A stretch of 42,689 nt of DNA from JAJDFU01 sp964640855 (GCA_964640855.1 CAZXIX010000028.1:1-42689); one strand, 5' to 3'; positions 15,743 through 23,724 are shown, counted from the first letter of the stretch. The notes: generated by a model not told the origin, from the sequence alone. Numbers and translations: made by a program.

Positions 15743-16441
15743 TTATCCTTCCCGGTCGAGGTTTTCCACCTCCAGAAAAGACCGGATGACCCGGTGGTTT
15801 TTGCCGGCCCGGGTGCCCGGGCGGACGACCTGGCAAGTCTGAAAGCGACTCTCCCGGGCACCATCTAGTTCCGCTTCGACATCTGAGAGGAAAAGGATCT
15901 CCGGGGCGGGCAGGTCCAGCTCTTCGCAGATACGGGCATAAGAGGCCGGCTCGCGCTTGTGCCCCACGCGGGTGTCAAAATGGGCGTCCAGAAACGGCCT
16001 GAGGTCGCCCTGTTCTGAATGCCCGAACAATAATTTTTGCGCTTCAACAGACCCGGAAGAATAAATGCCCAGCCGTATGCCCCGGGCACGCCACTTTTGC
16101 CAGGTGGGGACCACATCGGGGTATACATGACCTTGATACTGGCCGGTTTCGTATCCCTCCCGCCACATATAGCCCTGCAGGGTTTTCAGGGCCGGATGCT
16201 TCCGGTCTTCAGAGATCCATTGTTCCAGCCGAAGAATAGCAATTTCATCATCAACGGGTTTGCCTTCCTCCTCGCTTGCGGTGGCTTTCACCAGGGCCAG
16301 GATGTCTTCTAGCCGGGGATCGCTTCTTTTCCGGGCAATGTATTCCCGCAGATGCCGGGCAGCATAGGGGAACAGCACATCGTGGACGAATGCAATGGAT
16401 GTGGTGGTGCCTTCTACATCCATCAAGACGAATCGGATCAT
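15743..16441 (-). CDS. mtnC: Enolase-phosphatase E1 (MtnC)
   Basis: A bifunctional HAD-family enzyme of methionine salvage that enolises and dephosphorylates 2,3-diketo-5-methylthiopentyl-1-phosphate to the acireductone. The 232-residue protein has the HAD nucleophile region MDVEGTTTS (D8, E10), motif II IYSSGS (S128-S131), the motif III lysine in GHKREPASY (K162) and motif IV FLSDVEAELDGA (D187). The DxEGT form, rather than DxDGT, is specific to MtnC. It is the last gene of mtnB-mtnD-mtnC. Its ATG overlaps the mtnD stop by 4 bp (16438-16441), the usual sign of translational coupling. It acts in the cytosol. Confidence 0.95.
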   Translation of the reverse strand: MIRFVLMDVEGTTTSIAFVHDVLFPYAARHLREYIARKRSDPRLEDILALVKATASEEEGKPVDDEIAILRLEQWISEDRKHPALKTLQGYMWREGYETGQYQGHVYPDVVPTWQKWRARGIRLGIYSSGSVEAQKLLFGHSEQGDLRPFLDAHFDTRVGHKREPASYARICEELDLPAPEILFLSDVEAELDGARESRFQTCQVVRPGTRAGKNHRVIRSFLEVENLDREG

Positions 16442-16977
16442 GCCGAAAGCCCCAGTTGATTGTAGGCCTCATCCACTCCCGAGTGCGTGTAGTGAGGAAC
16501 CCAGCCGGAAGTATCGATGAAGATCCGGATGGCCTTCACCCGCTTCCTGGGGCCGAAATCGAACCAATGGGGGGTATTGGCCGGTACCGAAATGAGATCT
16601 CCCTTCTGGCATATGACGCAGAATACGGGCTGGTCGCCTCCCAGGTTGAACCAGAACAAGCCTTCCCCGTCCACAAAAAAGCGCACCTCGTCTTCCGTAT
16701 GGGTATGTTCGATCAGGAACTTTTTTCCGAGCTCATCCAGATTGGGAATGTTGGGATGAACGTTGATCACATCCGCGGTTTGGTAGCCGTTGCTTTCCAT
16801 ATACGGGCGGAGCACATCGGCATAGGCTTCCAGGACGGTCTCCTGATCCGCATCATCCGGGAGCTCGGCCGGTGTATCCCATTGGTCAAACCATACCTTT
16901 CGCCGGGCCAGGAAATCGCGGATGGCTGCCAGATCGGTTATGTGGGTCTCTTGGTCGGGAATATGCAAAATGGCCAT
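16438..16977 (-). CDS. mtnD: Acireductone dioxygenase (MtnD)
   Basis: Converts the acireductone plus O2 to 4-methylthio-2-oxobutanoate (Fe form) or to an off-pathway product and CO (Ni form). The Met at 16977 is chosen, giving 179 residues as usual for the family; an in-frame Met 18 codons upstream would run into the mtnB coding region. The cupin metal ligands are all present: H91, H93 and E97 in EHTHTEDEVRFF, and H137 in VPANTPHWFD. It begins 11 bp after the mtnB stop and overlaps mtnC by 4 bp. Which metal it uses cannot be told from sequence. Confidence 0.95.
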   Translation of the reverse strand: MAILHIPDQETHITDLAAIRDFLARRKVWFDQWDTPAELPDDADQETVLEAYADVLRPYMESNGYQTADVINVHPNIPNLDELGKKFLIEHTHTEDEVRFFVDGEGLFWFNLGGDQPVFCVICQKGDLISVPANTPHWFDFGPRKRVKAIRIFIDTSGWVPHYTHSGVDEAYNQLGLSA

Positions 16978-16988
16978 TGGAATAAATT

Positions 16989-17624
16989 TTAAGCGATTGC
17001 GGCAGAAAAGGTATTGATTTTGTAGTGGCATTCCAACAAGAACTCGAAGGCCTCTACGTGTCGCTTGGCTTCTTCGATGGATGCGCCCCAGGTATACAGG
17101 CCGTGCCCGGCCAGCAGAAAACCGGCCATTTCCCCTTCATCCTTTACATCGCGCTTTTCAATGCGATCGGCCAGTTCTTCCATATCCTGGCTATTGGCGA
17201 AAATCGGGATCCGGAGGGTTTGCTCGTGGGAATGAAAGCCCCGGATCCCCTTTTGGACCTCCAGTCCGGTGATTTCAAGGACACCCGTTTCCCGGTAGAT
17301 CTGGGATAAAACTGTGGAGTAAACGCTGTGCGTGTGCAAAACGCACCGGATTTCGGGCCGAAGGCGGTACATCAAGCTGTGCAGAGCAGTCTCAGCCGAT
17401 GGCTTTCGGTTATCGGAAACCGGATGGCCCTGCCAGTCTACCTTCATCAAATCCTCAGACTGTATACTTCCTTTGTCTTTTCCCGAAGCCGTGATCCAAA
17501 ACCCCGTCTGTGCGGGTAGGCGAAATGAGAAGTTGGTGCTGGTGGCAGGAGCCCATCCCTTTTGATAAAAGGCATGTATGCATGCGATCAGTTGGGATTT
17601 TAAGCCCGTCAGTTTGTCCTCCAT
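16989..17624 (-). CDS. mtnB: Methylthioribulose-1-phosphate dehydratase (MtnB)
   Basis: A class II aldolase-fold enzyme that dehydrates 5-methylthioribulose-1-phosphate to the diketo compound used by MtnC. The 211-residue protein shows STNFSFR near the N-terminus, PSAETALH (75-82), the metal ligands H97 and H99 in CVLHTHSVYST, and the third ligand H174 in LAGHGLYTWG. Length and motifs separate it from fuculose aldolase and ribulose-phosphate epimerase relatives. It heads the mtnBDC operon, 61 bp after the M48 protease stop on the same strand. The upstream gap is too short for a SAM riboswitch. The earlier-acting mtnA and mtnK are not in the window. Confidence 0.94.
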   Translation of the reverse strand: MEDKLTGLKSQLIACIHAFYQKGWAPATSTNFSFRLPAQTGFWITASGKDKGSIQSEDLMKVDWQGHPVSDNRKPSAETALHSLMYRLRPEIRCVLHTHSVYSTVLSQIYRETGVLEITGLEVQKGIRGFHSHEQTLRIPIFANSQDMEELADRIEKRDVKDEGEMAGFLLAGHGLYTWGASIEEAKRHVEAFEFLLECHYKINTFSAAIA

Positions 17625-17685
17625 ATTATCACGTTGGAAATCGCGGACTAAGCTACGGATTCCCCCTTATCCCGACGGGACTGAC

Positions 17686-19137
17686 CTATTCTTGCTTGGT
17701 CATGACGAGCGACCAGACGTTATTACCGTAGGAAACCTCGGTGACCACATAACCGCGCTTTTCGTTTTCAATGATCTCTGTTTTCGGAAATTGAGAGCGC
17801 GTACGCCACAACTGGTGCTGGAATTTTTCGAATTGGGTCATGACCAGGACCCACTTATCGTTCAGATAGCGCAGGGAGGTGATATTATAGCCTTCATCCC
17901 AGAGGTCCTTGATCCGCTCGGCGGGAAACTTTTCGGTGAGGTCGTACCGCTGATTGATGTAGTCGGCGGGTTTTTTATCCATCACCGCGACCCATTCCCC
18001 GTCGCCGTAAGCGACGTCGGTCAGGTAGTAATCTTCTTCCCATCCGTTTTTAATCTCTTCTTTGGGGAAGCTGCTGCTTTGGCGCCAGCGCTGGGAATGT
18101 ACCCGGTCAAATTTCGTCATGACCAACAGCCAAATATCTTCTGCATATCGGAGAGTCGTGATCCGGAAGTCCTGGTCCCAGTATTGCTGAATTTCATTTT
18201 CGGGGAAATTCACCCGGGTGAGAGCGATCTGGTTGAGGTAGTGACTGGGTTTGGGGCCGGTGATCACGTTCCAGCGGTTGAGCAATTTGAACCCGTCCAT
18301 AAAATAGCGCCCCCGGTTCATTTCTCCTTTCAGGTTGGGGAAGCTGTGCTGGGAATGGAGCATGCCGTGGACAGCGTAGACCTCCTTGTTGGGCGCCGAG
18401 GTCGCCACCGGTTTGGCCGGGTCTGTTTCTTCCCGGTTTTCAATGGGTTTGATGTTCTCATCCAATTCGCGAGCCGACATCCAGCCGTTGGTTATGGCTG
18501 CCAGGCGGGCAGATTTCGAGGGGTGAGTGGAGCTCGCCCTTTCGGAGGCTATGGCCCGCATGGCAGCCCGGGATTGCTCTATGGAAGCCCCCATCTTGTA
18601 GAGTACAAATCCGGAAAAGCGATCGGCTTCCAACTCCTTACTCGGCCGGCTGCCTTCGTTGTCGAGCGTATGACCGGACAAATGATGCCCGATCTCGTGG
18701 GCCATGATGCTAAGCGCCGACCAATCGGTATGGGTAATGTCTTTGATCCGCTCCATGAAATACTGATTATACAAAATATATCGGCGGTTTCCCTGTATGA
18801 TCGCAGCGGCATTTGGAACGTTGGAAGCCTGAATCGTAAAATTGGCCGGAAGGCCCGTGTATCGCATGATCCGCTCGATGGCCAGCTTGGCCTCTTTATC
18901 GGACTGGAATCCGTAGATCCCTTCGTCTGTGATGACGCCGGTATAGGAACAGGATTGATCGAAATAGAGTCTTTCTTGCGCGCAGACCGAGAAAGCAGTG
19001 AGAGAAAACAGCAAAACCAACCCGAAAAAAAGACTTCTCAAAAGAGCCGTCGATGGGAAAGCAATCGAAAAAGCTGGAAGTCGGGGGATCGCACGAACGC
19101 TTTGCATATGGGTCCTTTGTTCCATAGTTCCCTGCAC
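17686..19137 (-). CDS. Exported M48 zinc metalloprotease with C-terminal DUF7477-like repeats
   Basis: A 483-residue protein; the start may be 19137, 19125 or 19107 (three in-frame Mets). A hydrophobic signal (about 34-52, ending SVCAQ) exports it. The protease domain carries HEIGHH (147-152) and the second-ligand motif ELEADRFSG (168-176), the gluzincin pattern of M48. Residues 250-483 contain about four repeats of 46-47 residues, each of the form FPxxxI...W..GYxIT.L.Y....W.LVM, starting near 311, 357, 404 and 450, with a weaker one before. These resemble DUF7477 repeats, which I also know from the C-termini of plant MUT9-like kinases. The repeats may form a propeller-like binding module. 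Substrate unknown. mtnB follows after 61 bp. Confidence 0.83.
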   Translation of the reverse strand: MQGTMEQRTHMQSVRAIPRLPAFSIAFPSTALLRSLFFGLVLLFSLTAFSVCAQERLYFDQSCSYTGVITDEGIYGFQSDKEAKLAIERIMRYTGLPANFTIQASNVPNAAAIIQGNRRYILYNQYFMERIKDITHTDWSALSIMAHEIGHHLSGHTLDNEGSRPSKELEADRFSGFVLYKMGASIEQSRAAMRAIASERASSTHPSKSARLAAITNGWMSARELDENIKPIENREETDPAKPVATSAPNKEVYAVHGMLHSQHSFPNLKGEMNRGRYFMDGFKLLNRWNVITGPKPSHYLNQIALTRVNFPENEIQQYWDQDFRITTLRYAEDIWLLVMTKFDRVHSQRWRQSSSFPKEEIKNGWEEDYYLTDVAYGDGEWVAVMDKKPADYINQRYDLTEKFPAERIKDLWDEGYNITSLRYLNDKWVLVMTQFEKFQHQLWRTRSQFPKTEIIENEKRGYVVTEVSYGNNVWSLVMTKQE

Positions 19138-19299
19138 GGGAAACCGTAGTCAGAAAAATAGGCTTCCCATGAAGTGCTAATCACTTCGGAGAAGGCGCGA
19201 TCAAAAAACGAATCCCGAGTCGACTTTTTTATACGGCAGACTGACATTTTTCACCCGCCCGGGCAATTGGGCAAATTGGGCGGATGCCGAATATCGATT

Positions 19300-20334
19300 T
19301 CAGGAGCCCAGGGGAAGGATGGGAACTTCGGAATCCAGGTTTCGGTATTTCTGGAACAAAGCGCAGCTTTCCCGGACTGTCTGGCTGATAGGGCGATACC
19401 GGAAAGAAAGGGCTTCCACGCCTTTGCTGTTGTCATAATAGGTATGGCTGCCGGCCAGGCGGACCGTATCCGAAGTGACGATATGCGGCTGGCCGGTGAG
19501 GCGGGCCTGTAGGGCATCCCACCAGGAATACAGCCGTTGCACGCTTTTCCCGATCTGCATAGATGGAGGCCTTTTCCCAAAAGCGTTGGCGATCTGGGTC
19601 ATCAAGTCGCGGTAGGGCAAATTTTCTCCGTTGATGATCATTCGATCCCCGCTCACATCGCTTTCCATCAGTTCTACCATAAACCGGGATGCGTCTCGGA
19701 CATCCACGAATCCACCGGTGCCGCTGGGATAAAACAGAGTTCCCTGGTGGCCCAGGCGGAAAAAAGTCAGGGAGGGGTCGTCCCAATCGCCGCTTCCCAG
19801 AACGGTAGAGGGGTTTACAATGACGGCATTCAGACCTTCGGCCATGGCCCGCCAGACCTCCAATTCACCGCGGTATTTGGTGCGACCATAGGCCGTAACG
19901 GGAAGAAATTCGTCCCAGGGATGTCCTTCCGAGACCCATCCATCTTCACCCGGAGGCCCCAGGACGGCTACCGAGCTGACGTGAAGAAATTTATCTACCC
20001 CGTGGGTCAGGCTCAGGTTGGCCAGATTGGCTGTTCCCTCGGCATTCACTTTCTTCATCCGGAACTCCTCCCGCGGATTCATGGAAACCAGGGCCGCCAC
20101 ATGGTAGACCAGGTCTTTTCCCCGGATCGCCTCTTCCAGCGATGGGATATCGGTAAGATCGCCATCCCGCCATTGGATCCTGTCCTGAATATCCGCGACG
20201 TATTTCATGGAACTGCTGGATCGGCGAAGAGCAGTGATCCGGGAATATCCGCTGGCCAGCAGTTGACGCAACAAGTAGGAACCCAGAAATCCGGTTCCGC
20301 CGGTCACCAGGATGTCCGCATGGAGGTCCTGCAT
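19300..20334 (-). CDS. NAD-dependent epimerase/dehydratase (extended SDR)
   Basis: A 344-residue extended short-chain dehydrogenase. The Rossmann motif TGGTGFLG lies at 11-18, and the catalytic Tyr-Lys pair is Y149 and K153 in AYGRTKYRGE, with Ser at 120-121. The pattern resembles dihydroflavonol-reductase and 3-beta-hydroxysteroid-dehydrogenase-like proteins rather than UDP-sugar epimerases, so the substrate is open. The Met at 20334 places the motif at the normal distance and leaves 13 bp to the upstream cytochrome gene; a Met 15 codons earlier would overlap that gene. The tight spacing suggests one transcript with the cytochrome. Confidence 0.85.
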   Translation of the reverse strand: MQDLHADILVTGGTGFLGSYLLRQLLASGYSRITALRRSSSSMKYVADIQDRIQWRDGDLTDIPSLEEAIRGKDLVYHVAALVSMNPREEFRMKKVNAEGTANLANLSLTHGVDKFLHVSSVAVLGPPGEDGWVSEGHPWDEFLPVTAYGRTKYRGELEVWRAMAEGLNAVIVNPSTVLGSGDWDDPSLTFFRLGHQGTLFYPSGTGGFVDVRDASRFMVELMESDVSGDRMIINGENLPYRDLMTQIANAFGKRPPSMQIGKSVQRLYSWWDALQARLTGQPHIVTSDTVRLAGSHTYYDNSKGVEALSFRYRPISQTVRESCALFQKYRNLDSEVPILPLGS

Positions 20335-20347
20335 AAGCGTTCCGGGG

Positions 20348-20689
20348 CTAATCCTTGAGTGTGAAAGTGTATTGGGCAACGGCCTTGATCTCCTCTTCGC
20401 TCATGAGGGAGCCCAGAGCAGCCATCATCCCGCGCCCGTTCCTGATGACCTGCATCCGTTCCTCCAGGCTCAGTTCCGAAACCCGCAAATTGTAGGCCCC
20501 GGCGCCGCCCATATCTCCTTGCAAACCGTGGCAATTAACACAGTAGATTTTGTAAATCGCTTCTCCATCCGGGCCGCCGGCATTGGCCTCTGCCTCGACA
20601 GAAGCGGTCGATTCATCTGAATTGGCGGAAGTATTCCCACAAGCCCAGATTAGGGAGCCCAGAAAGATTAAGAGGAAGATTTTTTTCAT
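20348..20689 (-). CDS. Lipoprotein monohaem cytochrome c
   Basis: A 113-residue protein with a lipobox (SLIWAC, lipidated C17), an acidic Ser/Ala-rich linker and a class I cytochrome c domain. The haem motif is CVNCH (C50, C53, H54). A Met in NGRGMMAAL (M88 or M89) is the likely distal ligand. The small size fits periplasmic electron-carrier lipoproteins common in Bacteroidota. Partner unknown. It starts the transcript that continues into the epimerase gene 13 bp on. Confidence 0.88.
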   Translation of the reverse strand: MKKIFLLIFLGSLIWACGNTSANSDESTASVEAEANAGGPDGEAIYKIYCVNCHGLQGDMGGAGAYNLRVSELSLEERMQVIRNGRGMMAALGSLMSEEEIKAVAQYTFTLKD

Positions 20690-21020
20690 CGGATCCGTTC
20701 TTTAGCATTCATACGAGTTGACAAAATCAGGACAAGAAAGGCGAACCGCACCTTGTGTGAGCCGTTGTGTCAGTAGAAACCGCCCGTCAGAGTTTTTACT
20801 TTTGCCTCCGGCGGTTGGGTCCTGTACGAGGAGGTCGGCCTTTCTTTCCGTCCAAGGAGCTACAAATATAGAATTCCCGGGCAGAAGGAGGCTGAAGGAT
20901 TAAAATGCGGTTCTGGTCGAAAAAACAGGTGATTTGGCCTGATCTTAGCTACCTTTAATAGTCCACGTGCAACCGCAAATTTTAAAATTTGTTTAATCGA
21001 AAATAAAAGGCAATAATATT
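20690..21020. other. Divergent intergenic region, 331 bp, no gene seen
   Basis: No credible reading frame. It holds the promoters of the cytochrome (minus) and prohibitin-like (plus) genes. Two perfect -7 boxes face each other: TACTTTTG at 20797-20804 on plus and TATATTTG (minus) at 20863-20870. Neither has an obvious -33 element. The last 50 bp before 21021 are A/T-rich. Confidence 0.5.
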
Positions 21021-21842
21021 ATGGCACAAGGTAAATGGATCACAACGGGAGTAATCTTTTTTATTGCCCTGATTCTGCTGCTTATCTTCTCCAATGCCAC
21101 TTTCCTCACCATCGAAGCGGGTGAGCGAGGGGTGTTGTTCAAAAGGTTTGGAGGAGGTCTGGATAAGGAAAATATCTATACGTCCGGATTTCATGTGATC
21201 GCCCCCTGGAACATCATGTACGTGTACGACGTGCGTGAAAAACAATTGGAGGAACCCATGAAGGTACTGTCCAGCGATGGTTTGGATATTTCTGTCGATG
21301 TCACCGTACGGGTAAATCCCAAATACGACGAGATCGGTTTTCTGCACGAGCAGTTCGGTAATTCCTACATGGAGTCCCTGGTGCGCCCCGAAGTGCGTTC
21401 TTCCGTTCGGGGCATCATCGGTCGTTTTACGCCGGAAGAACTATACTCTACCCGCCGGGATGAGGTACAAACCCTCATTCAGGAAAATCTCGAAGAGACA
21501 CTGGGTAAAAACTACATCGACCTGCGCGCTACCCTGATCCGGGAGATTCAGCTTCCCGAAAAGGTAAAGACCGCCATCGAGAACAAGATCGAGGCGGAGC
21601 AGGAAGCGCTCAAGTTCGAATTCGTGCTGGCCAAGGAGCGCAAGGAAGCCGAGCGTAAGGTGATCGAAGCCGAAGCAAAAGCCGAAGCCAACCGCATCCT
21701 GAACGCCAGTTTGACGGACAATATTCTCCGGGATAAAGGCATTGAAGCTACCTTGCAACTATCCAATTCCCAGAATTCCAAGGTAGTCATCGTCGGCGGA
21801 GAAGGATCAGGTGGATTGCCGCTTATTTTGGGCGGTAATTAG
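21021..21842 (+). CDS. Prohibitin-family SPFH (Band 7) membrane protein
   Basis: A 273-residue protein with one N-terminal membrane helix (about 8-28), the SPFH domain (about 30-200, with AGERGVLFKRFGG) and a long Ala/Glu/Lys helix (about 185-240) typical of prohibitins, ending in a Gly-rich tail (GGEGSGGLPLILGG). SPFH proteins assemble into large membrane rings and often regulate membrane proteases. A strong terminator follows directly, so it is probably a single-gene transcript, even though an HtrA-like protease gene lies 157 bp downstream. Specific partners cannot be deduced. Confidence 0.9.
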   Translation: MAQGKWITTGVIFFIALILLLIFSNATFLTIEAGERGVLFKRFGGGLDKENIYTSGFHVIAPWNIMYVYDVREKQLEEPMKVLSSDGLDISVDVTVRVNPKYDEIGFLHEQFGNSYMESLVRPEVRSSVRGIIGRFTPEELYSTRRDEVQTLIQENLEETLGKNYIDLRATLIREIQLPEKVKTAIENKIEAEQEALKFEFVLAKERKEAERKVIEAEAKAEANRILNASLTDNILRDKGIEATLQLSNSQNSKVVIVGGEGSGGLPLILGGN

Positions 21843-21861
21843 GAACTCCTTTCCTTCCTGG

Positions 21862-21895
21862 AAAAAGCCCGGCTCTGCAGAGCCGGGCTTTTTTT
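21862..21895 (+). terminator. Rho-independent terminator after the prohibitin-like gene
   Basis: A perfect inverted repeat: AAAAAGCCCGGCTC at 21862-21875 pairs with 21880-21893 around TGCA, followed by a T run to 21895. It begins 20 bp past the stop codon. Confidence 0.93.
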
Positions 21896-21998
21896 ATTCC
21901 CTTCCCTTTCAACCAGATCGCCTGTCCGGCTTGTTTTTCATTCCAATTGTTTTTCCAAAAGTTTCGAATGAAGTTTTTCCAACAAACCAGTCAGCAAA

Positions 21999-23018
21999 AT
22001 GGTACAGTATATTTCCGAAACCAATTCCGGTGAGGCAGGCTCGGTATCCCGTTCTTCTTCCCGGGATGATATCGCTCTGGACGCCTACAGCCAGACCATT
22101 ACGGAGGTAGCCCGATCTGTAAGCCCGGCGGTAGTCCATATCGAAGTCAACAAAACTTCCACCCGGCCCGGGCGTCGGGGCCCCCGGACCCGCAACGGCA
22201 GCGGCTCGGGATTTTTCATCTCGCCGGATGGCTTCATCCTGACCAACCACCATGTCGTCAGCAAGGCCCATGAGATCAAGGTCAGCCTGCAGAACGGCAC
22301 CCAGCTGGAAGTGGACCTGGTCGGACAAGACCCGGCCACCGACGTGGCTGTGCTGAAGGCCCGGGAATCCGGATTGCCTTACCTGTTCTTCGCCGATTCC
22401 GATCAACTGCAGGTGGGGCAGATAGCCGTCGCTCTGGGAAACCCCTATGGATTCCAGTATTCGTTGACGGCCGGGGTCGTAAGTGCCCTGGGCCGGACCC
22501 TGCGATCGGAATCCGGTCGTTTGATCGATGACATCATCCAGACGGATGCTGCTCTGAATCCCGGCAACTCCGGCGGCCCCCTGGTCAATTCCCAGGGAAA
22601 AGTGATCGGGGTCAACACGGCCGTAATCCTTCCGGCGCAGGGGCTGTGCTTTGCCGTGGCATCCAACCTGGCTCATTATGTAGCCGGAAAACTGATCCTG
22701 GAAGGAAGGGTCAGACGAGGCTATCTGGGCATCGCCGGACAAATCGTCCAGCTGCAACAGGCGAGTGCGCGAAAACTGCAACTCGAAGGGAACAGCGCTA
22801 TCCTGGTCCAGCATATCGAGGCGGACGGGCCGGCTTACAACAGTGAACTTCGCTCGGGAGACCTGATCGTTGCGTTTGACGACAAGCGCATCCAGTCCAT
22901 TGACGATCTCCATCGCTTTTTGACAGAGGAAACCGTAGGCCGGCAGATCCAGCTTCGGGTGATCCGCAACGGGCGCAAGCAAAGGGTAAACGTGATCCCG
23001 GCAGAGTGGAACAGTTAG
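21999..23018 (+). CDS. S1C (HtrA/DegP-like) serine protease with PDZ domain, no signal peptide
   Basis: A 339-residue trypsin-fold protease. The triad is complete: H85 in LTNHHVV, D115 in ATDVAVLK and S191 in NPGNSGGP. A single PDZ domain occupies about 240-335 (RRGYLGIAG ... SGDLIVAFD). Unusually for this family, the N-terminus is polar and Ser-rich (ISETNSGEAGSVSRSSS) with no hydrophobic segment, and no in-frame upstream start would add one, so a cytosolic location is inferred. It has only one PDZ domain, as in DegS, but without the DegS anchor. It is likely to degrade or cleave unfolded or tagged proteins. A terminator separates it from the prohibitin gene. Confidence 0.88.
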   Translation: MVQYISETNSGEAGSVSRSSSRDDIALDAYSQTITEVARSVSPAVVHIEVNKTSTRPGRRGPRTRNGSGSGFFISPDGFILTNHHVVSKAHEIKVSLQNGTQLEVDLVGQDPATDVAVLKARESGLPYLFFADSDQLQVGQIAVALGNPYGFQYSLTAGVVSALGRTLRSESGRLIDDIIQTDAALNPGNSGGPLVNSQGKVIGVNTAVILPAQGLCFAVASNLAHYVAGKLILEGRVRRGYLGIAGQIVQLQQASARKLQLEGNSAILVQHIEADGPAYNSELRSGDLIVAFDDKRIQSIDDLHRFLTEETVGRQIQLRVIRNGRKQRVNVIPAEWNS

Positions 23019-23160
23019 TAGGAGTGATTCTCAGGAAGATCGCCGATCCGCCGGGCAAAGATCCGGCCTGTGAAGACGGATCAGGGGTACACTTGCAGCC
23101 GGCCCCGGTCAGCTTGCCAGGGCCACCTTTTCAGCTCCTTGACCAGAGGCTTCAGCTTTT

Positions 23161-23193
23161 TTTGCATTTAAAGTAAATTTATTGTTAACTTTG
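23161..23193 (+). promoter_or_regulatory. Bacteroidota-type promoter for the coiled-coil gene
   Basis: TTTG at 23161-23164 and TAACTTTG at 23186-23193 match the -33 and -7 consensus exactly, with a 21-base spacer. The start codon lies 30 bp downstream. This is the best promoter match in the window. Confidence 0.6.
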
Positions 23194-23211
23194 CGTGATT
23201 TGATTGTTAAC
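23181..23211 (+). repeat. Two ATTGTTAAC repeats 22 bp apart over the promoter
   Basis: ATTGTTAAC occurs at 23181-23189, overlapping the -7 box, and again at 23203-23211, just downstream. The second copy lies in the palindrome TTGTTAACAA (23204-23213). The 22-bp period equals about two helical turns, as expected for two protein dimers binding one DNA face. Confidence 0.5.
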
Positions 23212-23223
23212 AAATGATCTGTC

Positions 23224-23703
23224 ATGCAAAACCATCCCCCTAAACAAGAGGACCCCAAAACGGATCTTACGGATTTGAACCTTGAAAACCAGGAAGTTAA
23301 AAAACCGGAATGGAAAGGCTTAAGCCCGGAGGCTGAAGAGAAAGATTCCCCGGCCGAAGAGGTAGAGGAAAAAGTGTTGACGGATGCCGAGCTCGATGCT
23401 TCGATCGAGGCTCAACTGGCGCAAGTGGAGCAGCAGAAAAAGGATGTGGAGGAAGCCATTGCCCAACGGGAAGAGGAGGTGGAGGAAAAGCTAAAGGCCC
23501 TCAGCAAGGAATCCAAAAAGCTGAAGAAGAAATGGAAAAAGGCGAAGGAGTTAACCTCTAAACTGAAGGCCGCTCTCCAAAAGGCTTCGAAAAAGGGGAA
23601 AAAGAAAAAGGTGAAGAAGCTGAAAAAAAAGCTTGTGGAAGCCAAGGCGGTCCGCAAGCGAGCCCAGAAAGCGTTTGAAGTGGCAGAAGAGGAATCAGTA
23701 TAA
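23224..23703 (+). CDS. Lys/Glu-rich coiled-coil protein, function unknown
   Basis: A 159-residue, highly charged soluble protein. An acidic N-terminal third (about 1-60) precedes a long predicted coiled coil (about 60-159) with dense Lys and Glu, including lysine blocks such as KKGKKKKVKKLKKK. The basic C-terminal half could bind nucleic acid, but there is no recognised domain. It has a near-perfect promoter with repeated ATTGTTAAC elements and its own terminator, so it is a monocistronic, possibly regulated gene. Low-complexity composition makes any similarity search prone to false hits. I do not assign a function. Confidence 0.75.
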   Translation: MQNHPPKQEDPKTDLTDLNLENQEVKKPEWKGLSPEAEEKDSPAEEVEEKVLTDAELDASIEAQLAQVEQQKKDVEEAIAQREEEVEEKLKALSKESKKLKKKWKKAKELTSKLKAALQKASKKGKKKKVKKLKKKLVEAKAVRKRAQKAFEVAEEESV

Positions 23704-23724
23704 AATTGCTTTCCGTTGGCGAGG

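Noticed and set aside
14446..15864. 472-codon minus-strand frame opposite the HD-effector gene
   Set aside because: It is the shadow of a real gene: low complexity, no recognisable motif, and the plus-strand frame has clear HD and effector signatures.
13554..17624. Complete Pycsar defence locus around the HD-effector gene
   Set aside because: Flanking genes are an aminotransferase and methionine salvage; no nucleotide cyclase or other defence gene is present in the window.
17625..17685. SAM riboswitch before mtnB
   Set aside because: Only 61 bp lie between the protease stop and mtnB, too short, and no matching helices are seen.
17578..19149. 523-codon plus-strand frame opposite the M48 protease
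   Set aside because: The minus strand encodes HEIGHH, ELEAD and the repeats; the plus frame has no domain-like content.
20690..21020. Small RNA (SRP or 6S-like) gene
   Set aside because: I looked for the SRP GGAAGGAAGCAGC-type core and a long 6S-like stem on both strands and found neither.
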